Positions 1 through 6,564 of a DNA stretch of 52,200 bases are shown here, in pieces. The stretch covers positions 1-52,200 of the forward strand of contig JANWWK010000094.1 in the NCBI GenBank assembly GCA_025056175.1. The letters run 5' to 3'. The notes below the pieces were generated by a model that saw nothing but the letters and a program-made list of their open reading frames with translations, was not told where the DNA came from and searched no databases. The stretch's first letter is position 1, and each line of letters begins with the position of its first letter. Both the position numbers and the translations under genes were made by a program. The DNA is from Anaerolineales bacterium. Lineage in GTDB: Bacteria > Chloroflexota > Anaerolineae > Anaerolineales > Villigracilaceae.

Positions 1-761
1 GGCAGGGTGGAAGGCTGGCAGACGCGGGTCAGGAATTCATACGCGGCAGCGGCGCGCTTCAGGTAGTCCAGGCCGCGCGCGCGGTCGAGTTCGTAGATGT
101 AGCGGGAGGCTTTGGCAAGGGCGACGACGAATTGTCCCTGGTCTTGTGGGATGAGAACGGGGTGATTGGGGATTTCGTGGACGACGCTGCCGGGCGGCCA
201 GCCTAAATCGGCGGCGCGTTGCTGGCACAGGACGAGGTAATCGCAGCCGTGCATGATTTGACGCGCCAGGCGCCGGCCGTCTTCGCGTCCCAGCCATTCC
301 AGGCCGAGGTTGAGCAGGTCCAGCAGGCCAATCAGCGCGCCAGTATGGCTGCCCACCTCGCGCATATCCGCGCCGCAGTCTTTCCATCCATTGCCGAAGC
401 GAGCCTGTTCGGCGCGCTGTTCAAATTGTTCGATGGCGACTGTCTTAACGGTGGAATGCCACAGGTGGTACTCCCCGACCGGAAACGGCGGGCAGGTGAC
501 AGCGGGGAATCCGTCTTCTTCGAGGGTCAGGGTAAACGTCCCAGCGCGGGTCAGTTCCGAAAAATCGGCCACCCACCAGTCGCTTCCCCAGCAATGCCCC
601 CAGAACACGAGCGGTTTTTCCAGCACGGTTTTACCGCTTTCCTCCTGCAAACGGAACATCGCGCCGCCTTCGGGCAGCGCGCCGCGCCACAGGGCGCGCA
701 TGGGAGCGCGCAGGTCGTAGCCGATTTGAGAGACGAGCAGGCTGGTGGGCGAGAGGGTCAT
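1..761 (-). CDS. GH9-like glycoside hydrolase, N-terminal part (partial)
   Basis: An open frame runs from an ATG at 761 to the left edge of the window without a stop, giving about 253 residues. The first ~95 residues start MTLSPTSLLVSQIGYDLRAP and look like the Ig-like domain that precedes the catalytic barrel of many family 9 glycosidases. A helical region follows with a motif GNGWKDCGADMREVGSH near residue 122, which resembles the Asp-rich catalytic-base motif of GH9 (usually DAGD). The spacing differs by one residue, so activity is uncertain. The catalytic Glu would lie outside the window. Its ATG overlaps the stop of the upstream GH5-like gene (ATGA), so the two are probably translationally coupled. 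I see no signal peptide. A beta-glucan or xyloglucan oligosaccharide substrate is an inference. Confidence 0.68.
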   Translation of the reverse strand, partial: MTLSPTSLLVSQIGYDLRAPMRALWRGALPEGGAMFRLQEESGKTVLEKPLVFWGHCWGSDWWVADFSELTRAGTFTLTLEEDGFPAVTCPPFPVGEYHLWHSTVKTVAIEQFEQRAEQARFGNGWKDCGADMREVGSHTGALIGLLDLLNLGLEWLGREDGRRLARQIMHGCDYLVLCQQRAADLGWPPGSVVHEIPNHPVLIPQDQGQFVVALAKASRYIYELDRARGLDYLKRAAAAYEFLTRVCQPSTL

Positions 762-1804
762 CGGCGGGTCAGGATTTGGATGAGGGCCGGGTCGGCAATT
801 TGCCCGGCGTAATCTACCAGGCGGAAACTCATGCCTTTGTACGACCACACGGCGCGTCCGATGTTGTATTGTTTGAAGATGTCGAGCAGGTCGGCGTGCC
901 AGTTGCGGCGGCTTTCGGCGGGGGCGCAATCTATCACGCCGTATTCGCCGCAGTAAGGCACCTGGCCGCTCTCTTTGATGAAGTCGAAGACCGGCACAAG
1001 AAATTCGCGCATGAGGGTGCGGTCGAGCGGGCGTCCAATCAGCCATTCGTAGCCCTCGCGGTGATGTGGCGCGCGTTGCAGGAACGCTTCCAGGCCAGTG
1101 AATTCACCGGGGTATTCGAGGGTCTGGTCAAATTCGCGGACGACTTGCGTCCAGGATGCCTTTTGGTGGGTGAACAGGAACGGCTCGTAGAAGTGAAAGG
1201 TGTAGAGAACGTTGGGGTCATTAAGCCGGGCGATGTTTTTGAGTTCGGAGGGGGCGTTGTAGTGGTTGCCGCCAATCATGATTTTGCAGTCAGGTGAGAT
1301 TTGGCGCAGGGCGGCAACGGTTCGGTGGGCCAGGTGGTTCCAGGGGCTGCTTTCGGGCAGGACGACTTCGTTGAGCAGTTCGAAGATGATGGGAACGCCT
1401 GCGTTGTGATAGCGGCGGACAATGGCCTGCCACAGGGCGATGAAACGGTTTTGGGCGGCTTCCTGTTCGAACAAGACGTTCAGGTGCAGGGTTTCGGGCT
1501 GGAGGGTGTTGTCGAAGGAGTAGCCGGGGGCGTGATGCAGGTCGAAGACCACTCCCAGCCCGGCGGCCTGGCACCATTCCAGGCAAGAATCGATGTACTG
1601 AAAACCGTCTTCGCGGTACTGGCCGGGGGCGTTATCCGATTCCAGGACAGGGTAATCTACCGGCAGGCGGATGTGGTCGAAGCCCCAGCCGGCAATGCGT
1701 TCAACGTCGGCGCGGGTGATGAAGGTGCGGAAGTGTTCGTGGTCGTATTCAGGATATTGGGAGAGCCAGCCTCCCAGGTTGACGCCGTTGGTGAAGTTTT
1801 GCAT
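758..1804 (-). CDS. GH5-like glycoside hydrolase (cellulase/glucanase family)
   Basis: This 348-residue protein is a single (beta/alpha)8 glycosidase domain of clan GH-A. Visible motifs are GVNLGGWLSQ near the N terminus, FDHIRLPVDYPVLE (residues 43-55), VVFDLHHAPG (85-94), FELLNEV with the presumed acid/base Glu146, and PYCGEYGV with the presumed nucleophile Glu287. The start at 1804 is chosen because a GGAG lies about 8 nt upstream and because family homology begins right there; longer in-frame starts run back into the neighbouring gene. There is no signal peptide, so it probably acts in the cytoplasm on imported oligosaccharides. It sits 85 bp after the lipoprotein glycosidase and overlaps the GH9-like gene by 4 bp. 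The exact substrate cannot be read from sequence. Confidence 0.88.
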   Translation of the reverse strand: MQNFTNGVNLGGWLSQYPEYDHEHFRTFITRADVERIAGWGFDHIRLPVDYPVLESDNAPGQYREDGFQYIDSCLEWCQAAGLGVVFDLHHAPGYSFDNTLQPETLHLNVLFEQEAAQNRFIALWQAIVRRYHNAGVPIIFELLNEVVLPESSPWNHLAHRTVAALRQISPDCKIMIGGNHYNAPSELKNIARLNDPNVLYTFHFYEPFLFTHQKASWTQVVREFDQTLEYPGEFTGLEAFLQRAPHHREGYEWLIGRPLDRTLMREFLVPVFDFIKESGQVPYCGEYGVIDCAPAESRRNWHADLLDIFKQYNIGRAVWSYKGMSFRLVDYAGQIADPALIQILTRR

Positions 1805-1889
1805 GGGGTTGCTCCGTAAAGAATCGCCCCAAAGGCTTTGCGGGATACTTGTTTTCTGCGCCGGTCGGCCTTTGGGACGTGGGTGGGGG

Positions 1890-3629
1890 TCAGGGTTTTC
1901 CTTGAATGCGTAACAGGGTAATAGAGATAGGCGCAAAGGTGTATTCCAGAACGTTGCCGTTTGCAGCCGGAATGGGGCTGGAAGGTGCATCGGAGAGGTC
2001 GTCGGCGGGGTCTGGATTGCCGTTGAAGGTGACGCTGGTGGAGTCGAGCGAAGGGGCGGTGAGGGTATCGGCCAGGCCGCCGGTGATAGATTGGATACCC
2101 TGGAAGGTGATGGTGGCAATGGTTTCGGCGCGATTTTTGTTGATGACCAGCAGAGTGAGCGTGCCGTCTTCCAGCCGCCCGGCGTAAGCGCTGAGCTCGC
2201 TGGCCGGGTTGGCAGTGGATTGGAGCGGGAGCAGGGTGTTGCCAAAGCGTGCCCAGAGCGGGAAGATGTAGTATTTGGGCTGGCGGTAGTTCGTGCCATC
2301 GGCGCGCATCAGGCCGAATTCGTTGCCGTAGTCATCCGATTTGCCGTTCATCACAGCCCATTGAGCGGCCATGTCCACGCCGCGTGAAATCATCAACCCA
2401 AGTGAATCGGTCAGGAAGAGCGCGTCAATGTGCTTGTTCATGTAGTTGCGCGTGTCCACTTTGCCCCAGGGTGGCACGAGTTCGTATTCGTTCATCACGA
2501 CTGGCAGGTTGGCGCCCGGCGCGTAGGCCTGCATGGCTTTTTCGATGCCCGCGAAGACGGTCGGCCAGTATTGCTGCGGCATGGAGAGGATGCTATCTTC
2601 TTCGGAGCGTGGGTTGCCGAGCAGGTAGTAGGAGGGATAAGCGTGAACGACGAAATAATCGTAATTCCTGTCGTAACTCTCCAGAACCGCCCGGCTCCAC
2701 GTTGAGCTGCTTACTGCGTCCCCGCCGCCGACCGCGCCGACCAGGATGTTCGGGTCTACCTTCAGCATCGCGGCGCGCAGCTGCGCCACGCCATCGTTCT
2801 GAGCCGTGCCGAGGATGTACTCATCGCCCATGCAGGTCCAGGTGGTTTCCCAGCCGCCCGAGCGGCAGCCGGGCTTACCGAATTTGCCGCCATAGATTTC
2901 GTTGCCGATGTCCCAAAAGCGGATGTTGAGCGGTTCGGGGTTGCCGTTTTGGGCGCGCAGGGCGGCCCAATGCCCGGCGGTTTTCCAATCGAAGCCGTTA
3001 CGGTCCACGCCGATGATGGTTGGGTCATCTACTTTGGCGTTGAAGAAGGCCACCACGGCGGCGGCTTCCTGCGCAGTCGCATTGACGTTGACGATGAACA
3101 TCGGTTCGATGCGCCGTCCATACGCTTCTACGCCGCGAAAGAAGTTGATGAAATCGGTGGGGCGGCGCACCCAATTGTGCGTGCAGGGCAGCGCGCCGGG
3201 GACGTCTTCGCCCAGTTCGCAGCTCAGCCAGCCGTATTCATCGCTGAAGGAGCCGCCGGGGATGCGGAGGAGGGTCAGCCCCGAAGCGGCCACCCGCTTG
3301 CGAAACTGCTCACTCTCGAATTGTTCTTTGGAAAGCCAGTTCGGAAGGTTGGAGCCGAGAACGAAAGGGCTGAACGCCTGTCCCTGGTCTTTGGCCTGCA
3401 CCGTGAGCGAGACGTTGATAGGCCAGGAGGTGGCCGTTGGCGGCGGGGTGAAGGTCGGGCGGGGCGTGTTCGTCGGGGGACGCGGGGTGTACGTGACCCG
3501 CCTGGGGGTGGCGGTTGCTTCCATCGTCGAGGTCGCGGCGGGCGTTTGCGTGGGGGCTGGCGTGGCCGCCCCGGCGCAGGCCGAGAGCAGCAACGAGAAA
3601 ACAAGCAAAAAAGAGCAGATACGGTTCAT
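1890..3629 (-). CDS. Lipoprotein glycosidase, GH51-like (alpha-L-arabinofuranosidase type)
   Basis: This 579-residue secreted protein has a lipoprotein signal with an LSAC lipobox, predicting acylation at Cys18. A Thr/Pro-rich linker of about 50 residues (repeats such as TPRPPTNTPRPT) tethers the catalytic domain outside the membrane. The domain carries LLRIPGGSFSDEYGW (120-134), IRFWDIGNEIYGG with a likely acid/base Glu244, and VVMNEYE with a likely nucleophile at Glu381. These fit the clan GH-A layout of arabinofuranosidases and related enzymes. A beta-sandwich tail near residues 470-579 fits the C-terminal domain of GH51. The gene follows deoC by 15 bp and has no clear Shine-Dalgarno. It probably trims extracellular polysaccharide whose products feed the cytoplasmic glycosidases downstream. 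The exact linkage specificity is unknown. Confidence 0.8.
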   Translation of the reverse strand: MNRICSFLLVFSLLLSACAGAATPAPTQTPAATSTMEATATPRRVTYTPRPPTNTPRPTFTPPPTATSWPINVSLTVQAKDQGQAFSPFVLGSNLPNWLSKEQFESEQFRKRVAASGLTLLRIPGGSFSDEYGWLSCELGEDVPGALPCTHNWVRRPTDFINFFRGVEAYGRRIEPMFIVNVNATAQEAAAVVAFFNAKVDDPTIIGVDRNGFDWKTAGHWAALRAQNGNPEPLNIRFWDIGNEIYGGKFGKPGCRSGGWETTWTCMGDEYILGTAQNDGVAQLRAAMLKVDPNILVGAVGGGDAVSSSTWSRAVLESYDRNYDYFVVHAYPSYYLLGNPRSEEDSILSMPQQYWPTVFAGIEKAMQAYAPGANLPVVMNEYELVPPWGKVDTRNYMNKHIDALFLTDSLGLMISRGVDMAAQWAVMNGKSDDYGNEFGLMRADGTNYRQPKYYIFPLWARFGNTLLPLQSTANPASELSAYAGRLEDGTLTLLVINKNRAETIATITFQGIQSITGGLADTLTAPSLDSTSVTFNGNPDPADDLSDAPSSPIPAANGNVLEYTFAPISITLLRIQGKP

Positions 3630-3644
3630 AGCGGGTTGTTTTGT

Positions 3645-4352
3645 CTAAAAGCCGCGCGCCCTGGCTTCTTCGAGCATGGTTTCGGTGGCGGTGGCGCCGC
3701 TGCGGGTACAGCCGAGTTCACGTACTTTGAGCAACTGGTCGAGGGTACGCACGCCGCCGGCGGCTTTCAACTGCACTTCCGGCGCGCTATGCTGACGCAT
3801 GAGTTTCAGGACGTGTTCGGTGGCGCCCTGGTAGTTGTAATCGCCGCTGGGCTGCTTGACAAAGCCGTAGCCGGTGGAGGTCTTGACGAAGGCGACCTTC
3901 AGTTCGGAGCAAATCTGGCACAGTTTGATGATATGCTCGTCTTTGAGATAGTCGGTCTCGAAGATGACCTTGAGAATCGCGCCGTTTTCGACGCAGGCGC
4001 GGTTGACGGCTTCGATGTCAGCGCGGACGAAATCCCAATCGCCGCCCAGGGCTTTGCCGATGTTAATCACCATGTCAATTTCGGTGGCGCCATCGCGGAT
4101 GGCCTGTTCGGTTTCGGCCACTTTGATTTGGGTAGTGCTGTTGCCATGCGGGAAGCCGATAACGGCGCACACGCCCACGCTGGAACCGGTCAGCGCTTCT
4201 TTCGCCATCTGGACCGCGTAGGGCTTGACGCACACGGTGGCGACATCGTATTTGCGGGCGATTTCACAGCCTTTGAGAATTTCAGCGTCGGTCATGGTGG
4301 GGTGGAGCAGGGAGTGGTCAATCATTTTGGCGAGGTCTTTGAGAGTGGTCAT
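3645..4352 (-). CDS. deoC: Deoxyribose-phosphate aldolase
   Basis: DeoC cleaves 2-deoxyribose-5-phosphate to glyceraldehyde-3-phosphate and acetaldehyde in deoxynucleoside breakdown. The 235-residue length is normal for the family. Visible hallmarks are the Asp in TEIDMVINIG (Asp93), the Schiff-base Lys157 in AFVKTSTGYG and the second active-site Lys196 in QLKAAGGVRT. The start is supported by AAAGGA about 9 nt upstream. It is the first gene of the minus-strand glycosidase operon. Pyrimidine-nucleoside phosphorylase, which makes its precursor, lies at 15.4 kb, so both catabolic steps are in the window but in different operons. Expression may be controlled by the operator-like sites upstream (4363-4377 and 4573-4587). 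Confidence 0.96.
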   Translation of the reverse strand: MTTLKDLAKMIDHSLLHPTMTDAEILKGCEIARKYDVATVCVKPYAVQMAKEALTGSSVGVCAVIGFPHGNSTTQIKVAETEQAIRDGATEIDMVINIGKALGGDWDFVRADIEAVNRACVENGAILKVIFETDYLKDEHIIKLCQICSELKVAFVKTSTGYGFVKQPSGDYNYQGATEHVLKLMRQHSAPEVQLKAAGGVRTLDQLLKVRELGCTRSGATATETMLEEARARGF

Positions 4353-4362
4353 GGCTTTATCC

Positions 4363-4587
4363 TTTTGTGAGCGTTCATCCTATATTTGGCATTCGAGCCA
4401 GGGGAGTGCGGGCGCGCTTCAGCATCGTTTGCCGTTTTCGGTCGTTGTGAGAGGATTTTTGGCGAGAAAAAGAAGGGTTTGCGTAAGAAAGATGACGCAA
4501 ACCCCATCTTTTGAAAGATTCTTGTCGCGCCGGGTCGAATTGTATCGCAAAAATGGGAATTCGCACGGATATTTTTGTGAACGCTCA
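4363..4587. promoter_or_regulatory. Paired LacI-type operator-like sites upstream of deoC
   Basis: TTTTGTGAGCGTTCA at 4363-4377 and TTTTGTGAACGCTCA at 4573-4587 match at 13 of 15 positions. Their cores TGAGCGTTCA and TGAACGCTCA are exact reverse complements. Each has the central CG and flanking TGTGA typical of LacI/GalR-family operators. The copies start exactly 210 bp apart, about 20 helical turns, and the proximal one ends 11 bp upstream of the deoC ATG. A looping operator pair is an inference. No regulator gene is seen in the window. Confidence 0.4.
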
Positions 4588-4625
4588 AAATGAATTTTGC
4601 AGGGTGGCGTTGTGATAGGATTTTT
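4443..4625. repeat. Direct repeat pair in the deoC upstream region
   Basis: CGTTGTGAGAGGATTTTT (4443-4460) and CGTTGTGATAGGATTTTT (4608-4625) differ at one of 18 bases and bracket the hairpin at 4475-4504. With the operator-like pair they make up most of the recognisable structure in the gene-free stretch 4353-4722. I see no credible gene there. Confidence 0.6.
4475..4504 (-). terminator. Hairpin upstream of deoC, possible attenuator or terminator
   Basis: GGGTTTGCGT and ACGCAAACCC form a perfect 10-bp stem with a 10-nt loop. On the minus strand the stem is followed by TTCTTTTTCTC, as in an intrinsic terminator. It lies about 120 nt upstream of the deoC start. It could stop minus-strand transcription entering from upstream or act as a leader attenuator; the sequence does not decide. 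Confidence 0.45.
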
Positions 4626-4677
4626 ACAAGAAAGACCAAAAATTTGTGCACAATATGCCTGCTTTCCCTGCCAAAGG

Positions 4678-4683
4678 TATAAT
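4678..4683 (+). promoter_or_regulatory. -10 box of the acyl-CoA dehydrogenase promoter
   Basis: A perfect TATAAT lies 39 nt upstream of the ATG at 4723, and the leader carries a GAGGAGG ribosome site. No good -35 box is visible at normal spacing. Confidence 0.55.
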
Positions 4684-4722
4684 AAGAAACTGTCACCATA
4701 AAATAAAGCCCGAGGAGGAAGC

Positions 4723-5892
4723 ATGACAGACCTGGCAATTTACCCGCTGAGTGAGGAGCACCGCATGTTGCGCGACGCTGCGCGCGATTTTGCCATCAAC
4801 GAAATCACACCAATTGCGGCGGCTTTCGATGAGAGCGGCGAATTTCCCCACGAAACCATTCGCAAAATGGGCGCAATGGGTTTCATGGGAATCGAAGTGC
4901 CAGAAGAATACGGTGGCGCAGGCATGGATGCGCTGGCGTATGTCCTGGCACTGGAGGAAATTTCTAAAGCCGATGCCTCGCACGGCGTTATCATGTCGGT
5001 CAACAACTCGCTGTATTGTCATGGCATTCTCAAATTTGGCACCGAAGCCCAAAAAAAGAAATTCGTCACGCCGGTCGCTTCGGGCAAGGCCATTGGCGCC
5101 TATTCGCTCACCGAGCCGATGAGCGGTTCGGATGCCGGTACCATGAAAAGCCGCGCTGTGCGGCAGGGTGACTTCTACGTTCTGAATGGACGCAAATCCT
5201 GGGTGACGAGTGGCCCGGTGGCTGATTACCTGGTGGTTTTCATGATGACTGACCCGGAGAAGAAACACAAGGGCATTTCGGCATTCCTGGTAGAAGGGAA
5301 TACCCCCGGCCTGAAACGCGGCAAGAAAGAACCAAAACTGGGTATCCGTGCTTCGGCGACCAGCGAACTTATTTTTGATGACTGCCGTATCCCTGCTGAA
5401 AACCTGCTCGGAGCCGAAGGTGAGGGCTTCAAAATTGCGATGACTGTGCTGGATGCAGGCCGTATTGGCATTGCGGCCCAGGCGTTAGGAATTGCCGAAG
5501 CCGCTTACGAAGCCGCACGCGGATATGCCGCGCAGCGGGAGGCCTTCGGCCAGCCGATTGGTGCGTTTCAAGGCACCGGCTTTAAGATTGCTGATATGAA
5601 AACCCGTATTGAAGCCGCGCGCCTGCTTACTTACAATGCCGCACTGAAAAAGGAACGCTCCAAAACCACTGGCGAACGCTTTACCCAGGAAGCCGCAATG
5701 GCAAAATTGTTTGCCTCCGAAACGGCGATGTACGTTACCCATGCTGCTGTTCAGATTCATGGGGGCATGGGCTACAGCAAAGAGTTGCCGGTAGAACGTT
5801 ACTTCCGCGATGCGAAAATCACCGAAATTTATGAAGGCACCAGCGAAATTCAACGCCTGGTCATCTCCCGCGCTGAACTTGGTTTGAAATAA
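4723..5892 (+). CDS. Acyl-CoA dehydrogenase, short-chain/butyryl type
   Basis: This FAD flavoenzyme catalyses alpha,beta-dehydrogenation of an acyl-CoA and passes electrons to ETF. The 389-residue length is typical. The helical N-terminal domain, central beta domain (AYSLTEPMSGSDAG, residues 126-139) and C-terminal helical domain with QIHGGMGYSKELPVERYFRD are all present. The catalytic base is Glu371 in EIYEGTSEIQR, the position used by short-chain and butyryl-CoA dehydrogenases. The start has a strong GAGGAGG site about 6 nt upstream. It is the first gene of a plus-strand series. No ETF or other beta-oxidation gene is nearby, so the physiological acyl chain is not defined. Amino-acid-derived substrates such as isobutyryl-CoA are also possible. 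Confidence 0.95.
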   Translation: MTDLAIYPLSEEHRMLRDAARDFAINEITPIAAAFDESGEFPHETIRKMGAMGFMGIEVPEEYGGAGMDALAYVLALEEISKADASHGVIMSVNNSLYCHGILKFGTEAQKKKFVTPVASGKAIGAYSLTEPMSGSDAGTMKSRAVRQGDFYVLNGRKSWVTSGPVADYLVVFMMTDPEKKHKGISAFLVEGNTPGLKRGKKEPKLGIRASATSELIFDDCRIPAENLLGAEGEGFKIAMTVLDAGRIGIAAQALGIAEAAYEAARGYAAQREAFGQPIGAFQGTGFKIADMKTRIEAARLLTYNAALKKERSKTTGERFTQEAAMAKLFASETAMYVTHAAVQIHGGMGYSKELPVERYFRDAKITEIYEGTSEIQRLVISRAELGLK

Positions 5893-5897
5893 CTTCG

Positions 5898-6545
5898 ATG
5901 TCGCTTCAACCTGCTCCTGGCCTGTGGGATACGTTCTGGGCCGAACACGCCTCTCCGTCCAATCTCTTTCACCGCCTGCTCTGGCTGGTGCGGTTTCTTT
6001 TTTCCAGTGCGTATGCCCGCAAAATGGCGCAGTTTGTTGGGCCGCTTCCTTCCGCTTCGCTGCTCGAAATTGGTTGTGGCTCCGCGCGCACCCTGCACTA
6101 TCTGGAGAAACGGCTGCATGCCCGGCAATGTCTGGCCTTTGACCTTTCTCCGCAGGCGGTTCGTTTAACGCACACTATCAGTCCACATTTTCAGGTTGCC
6201 GTTGCGAATGCGTTGCGCCTGCCTTTACCCAACGACAGCGTGGATGTCAGTTTCAGCATTGGGCTGATTGAACATTTCAGCCGGGAAACCGCCCGCGAAA
6301 TGATGCGCGAAAAGGTGCGTGTTACCTGTCCTGGCGGTGTGGTTGCGGTGATGGTCCCCTGGAAGAACTCAGTTTACAACCTGATTGTGCGGCGCGCCTT
6401 TGGCAAAGCCTGGCCGTTTGGGGAAGAATACCCTTTTCGGCGCGGCGAATTGACCATCATGATGAATCAACTTGGGCTGGATGATGTGACCATGTTTGTC
6501 ATCTACGGTAGCACCCTGCTGGGCGTGGCGCGTAAGCCAAAATGA
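5898..6545 (+). CDS. Class I SAM-dependent methyltransferase
   Basis: This 215-residue protein has the Rossmann methyltransferase pattern: motif I LLEIGCGSARTLHYLEK (residues 55-71), a following acidic strand end in LAFDLSPQAV, and a motif resembling post-I/II in VDVSFSIGLIEHF. It belongs to the broad Methyltransf_11-type group. The substrate is not readable. It starts 5 bp after the acyl-CoA dehydrogenase and is 19 bp upstream of the first membrane glycosyltransferase, so it may modify a lipid-linked or glycan product of that group. This is inference from position only. The start ATG has no clear Shine-Dalgarno, in keeping with coupling to the upstream gene. Confidence 0.85.
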   Translation: MSLQPAPGLWDTFWAEHASPSNLFHRLLWLVRFLFSSAYARKMAQFVGPLPSASLLEIGCGSARTLHYLEKRLHARQCLAFDLSPQAVRLTHTISPHFQVAVANALRLPLPNDSVDVSFSIGLIEHFSRETAREMMREKVRVTCPGGVVAVMVPWKNSVYNLIVRRAFGKAWPFGEEYPFRRGELTIMMNQLGLDDVTMFVIYGSTLLGVARKPK

Positions 6546-6564
6546 GCGTTTGGATAATCGTTCG

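Noticed and set aside
219-812. Plus-strand open frame opposite the GH9-like gene
   Set aside because: The minus strand carries a continuous frame with glycosidase-type motifs coupled to the upstream gene; the plus frame has no homology-like feature.
776-1819. Plus-strand open frames opposite the GH5-like gene
   Set aside because: Antisense to an enzyme with intact catalytic Glu residues; no recognisable motif.
2949-4370. 473-codon plus-strand open frame opposite deoC and the lipoprotein gene
   Set aside because: It is antisense to two clear genes, is Gly/Phe/Val-rich with no motif, and exists because of the GC-rich codon pattern of the real strand.
4349-4738. Minus-strand 129-codon frame upstream of deoC
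   Set aside because: Composition is unlike neighbouring proteins, it covers promoters, operator-like repeats and a hairpin, and shows no motif.
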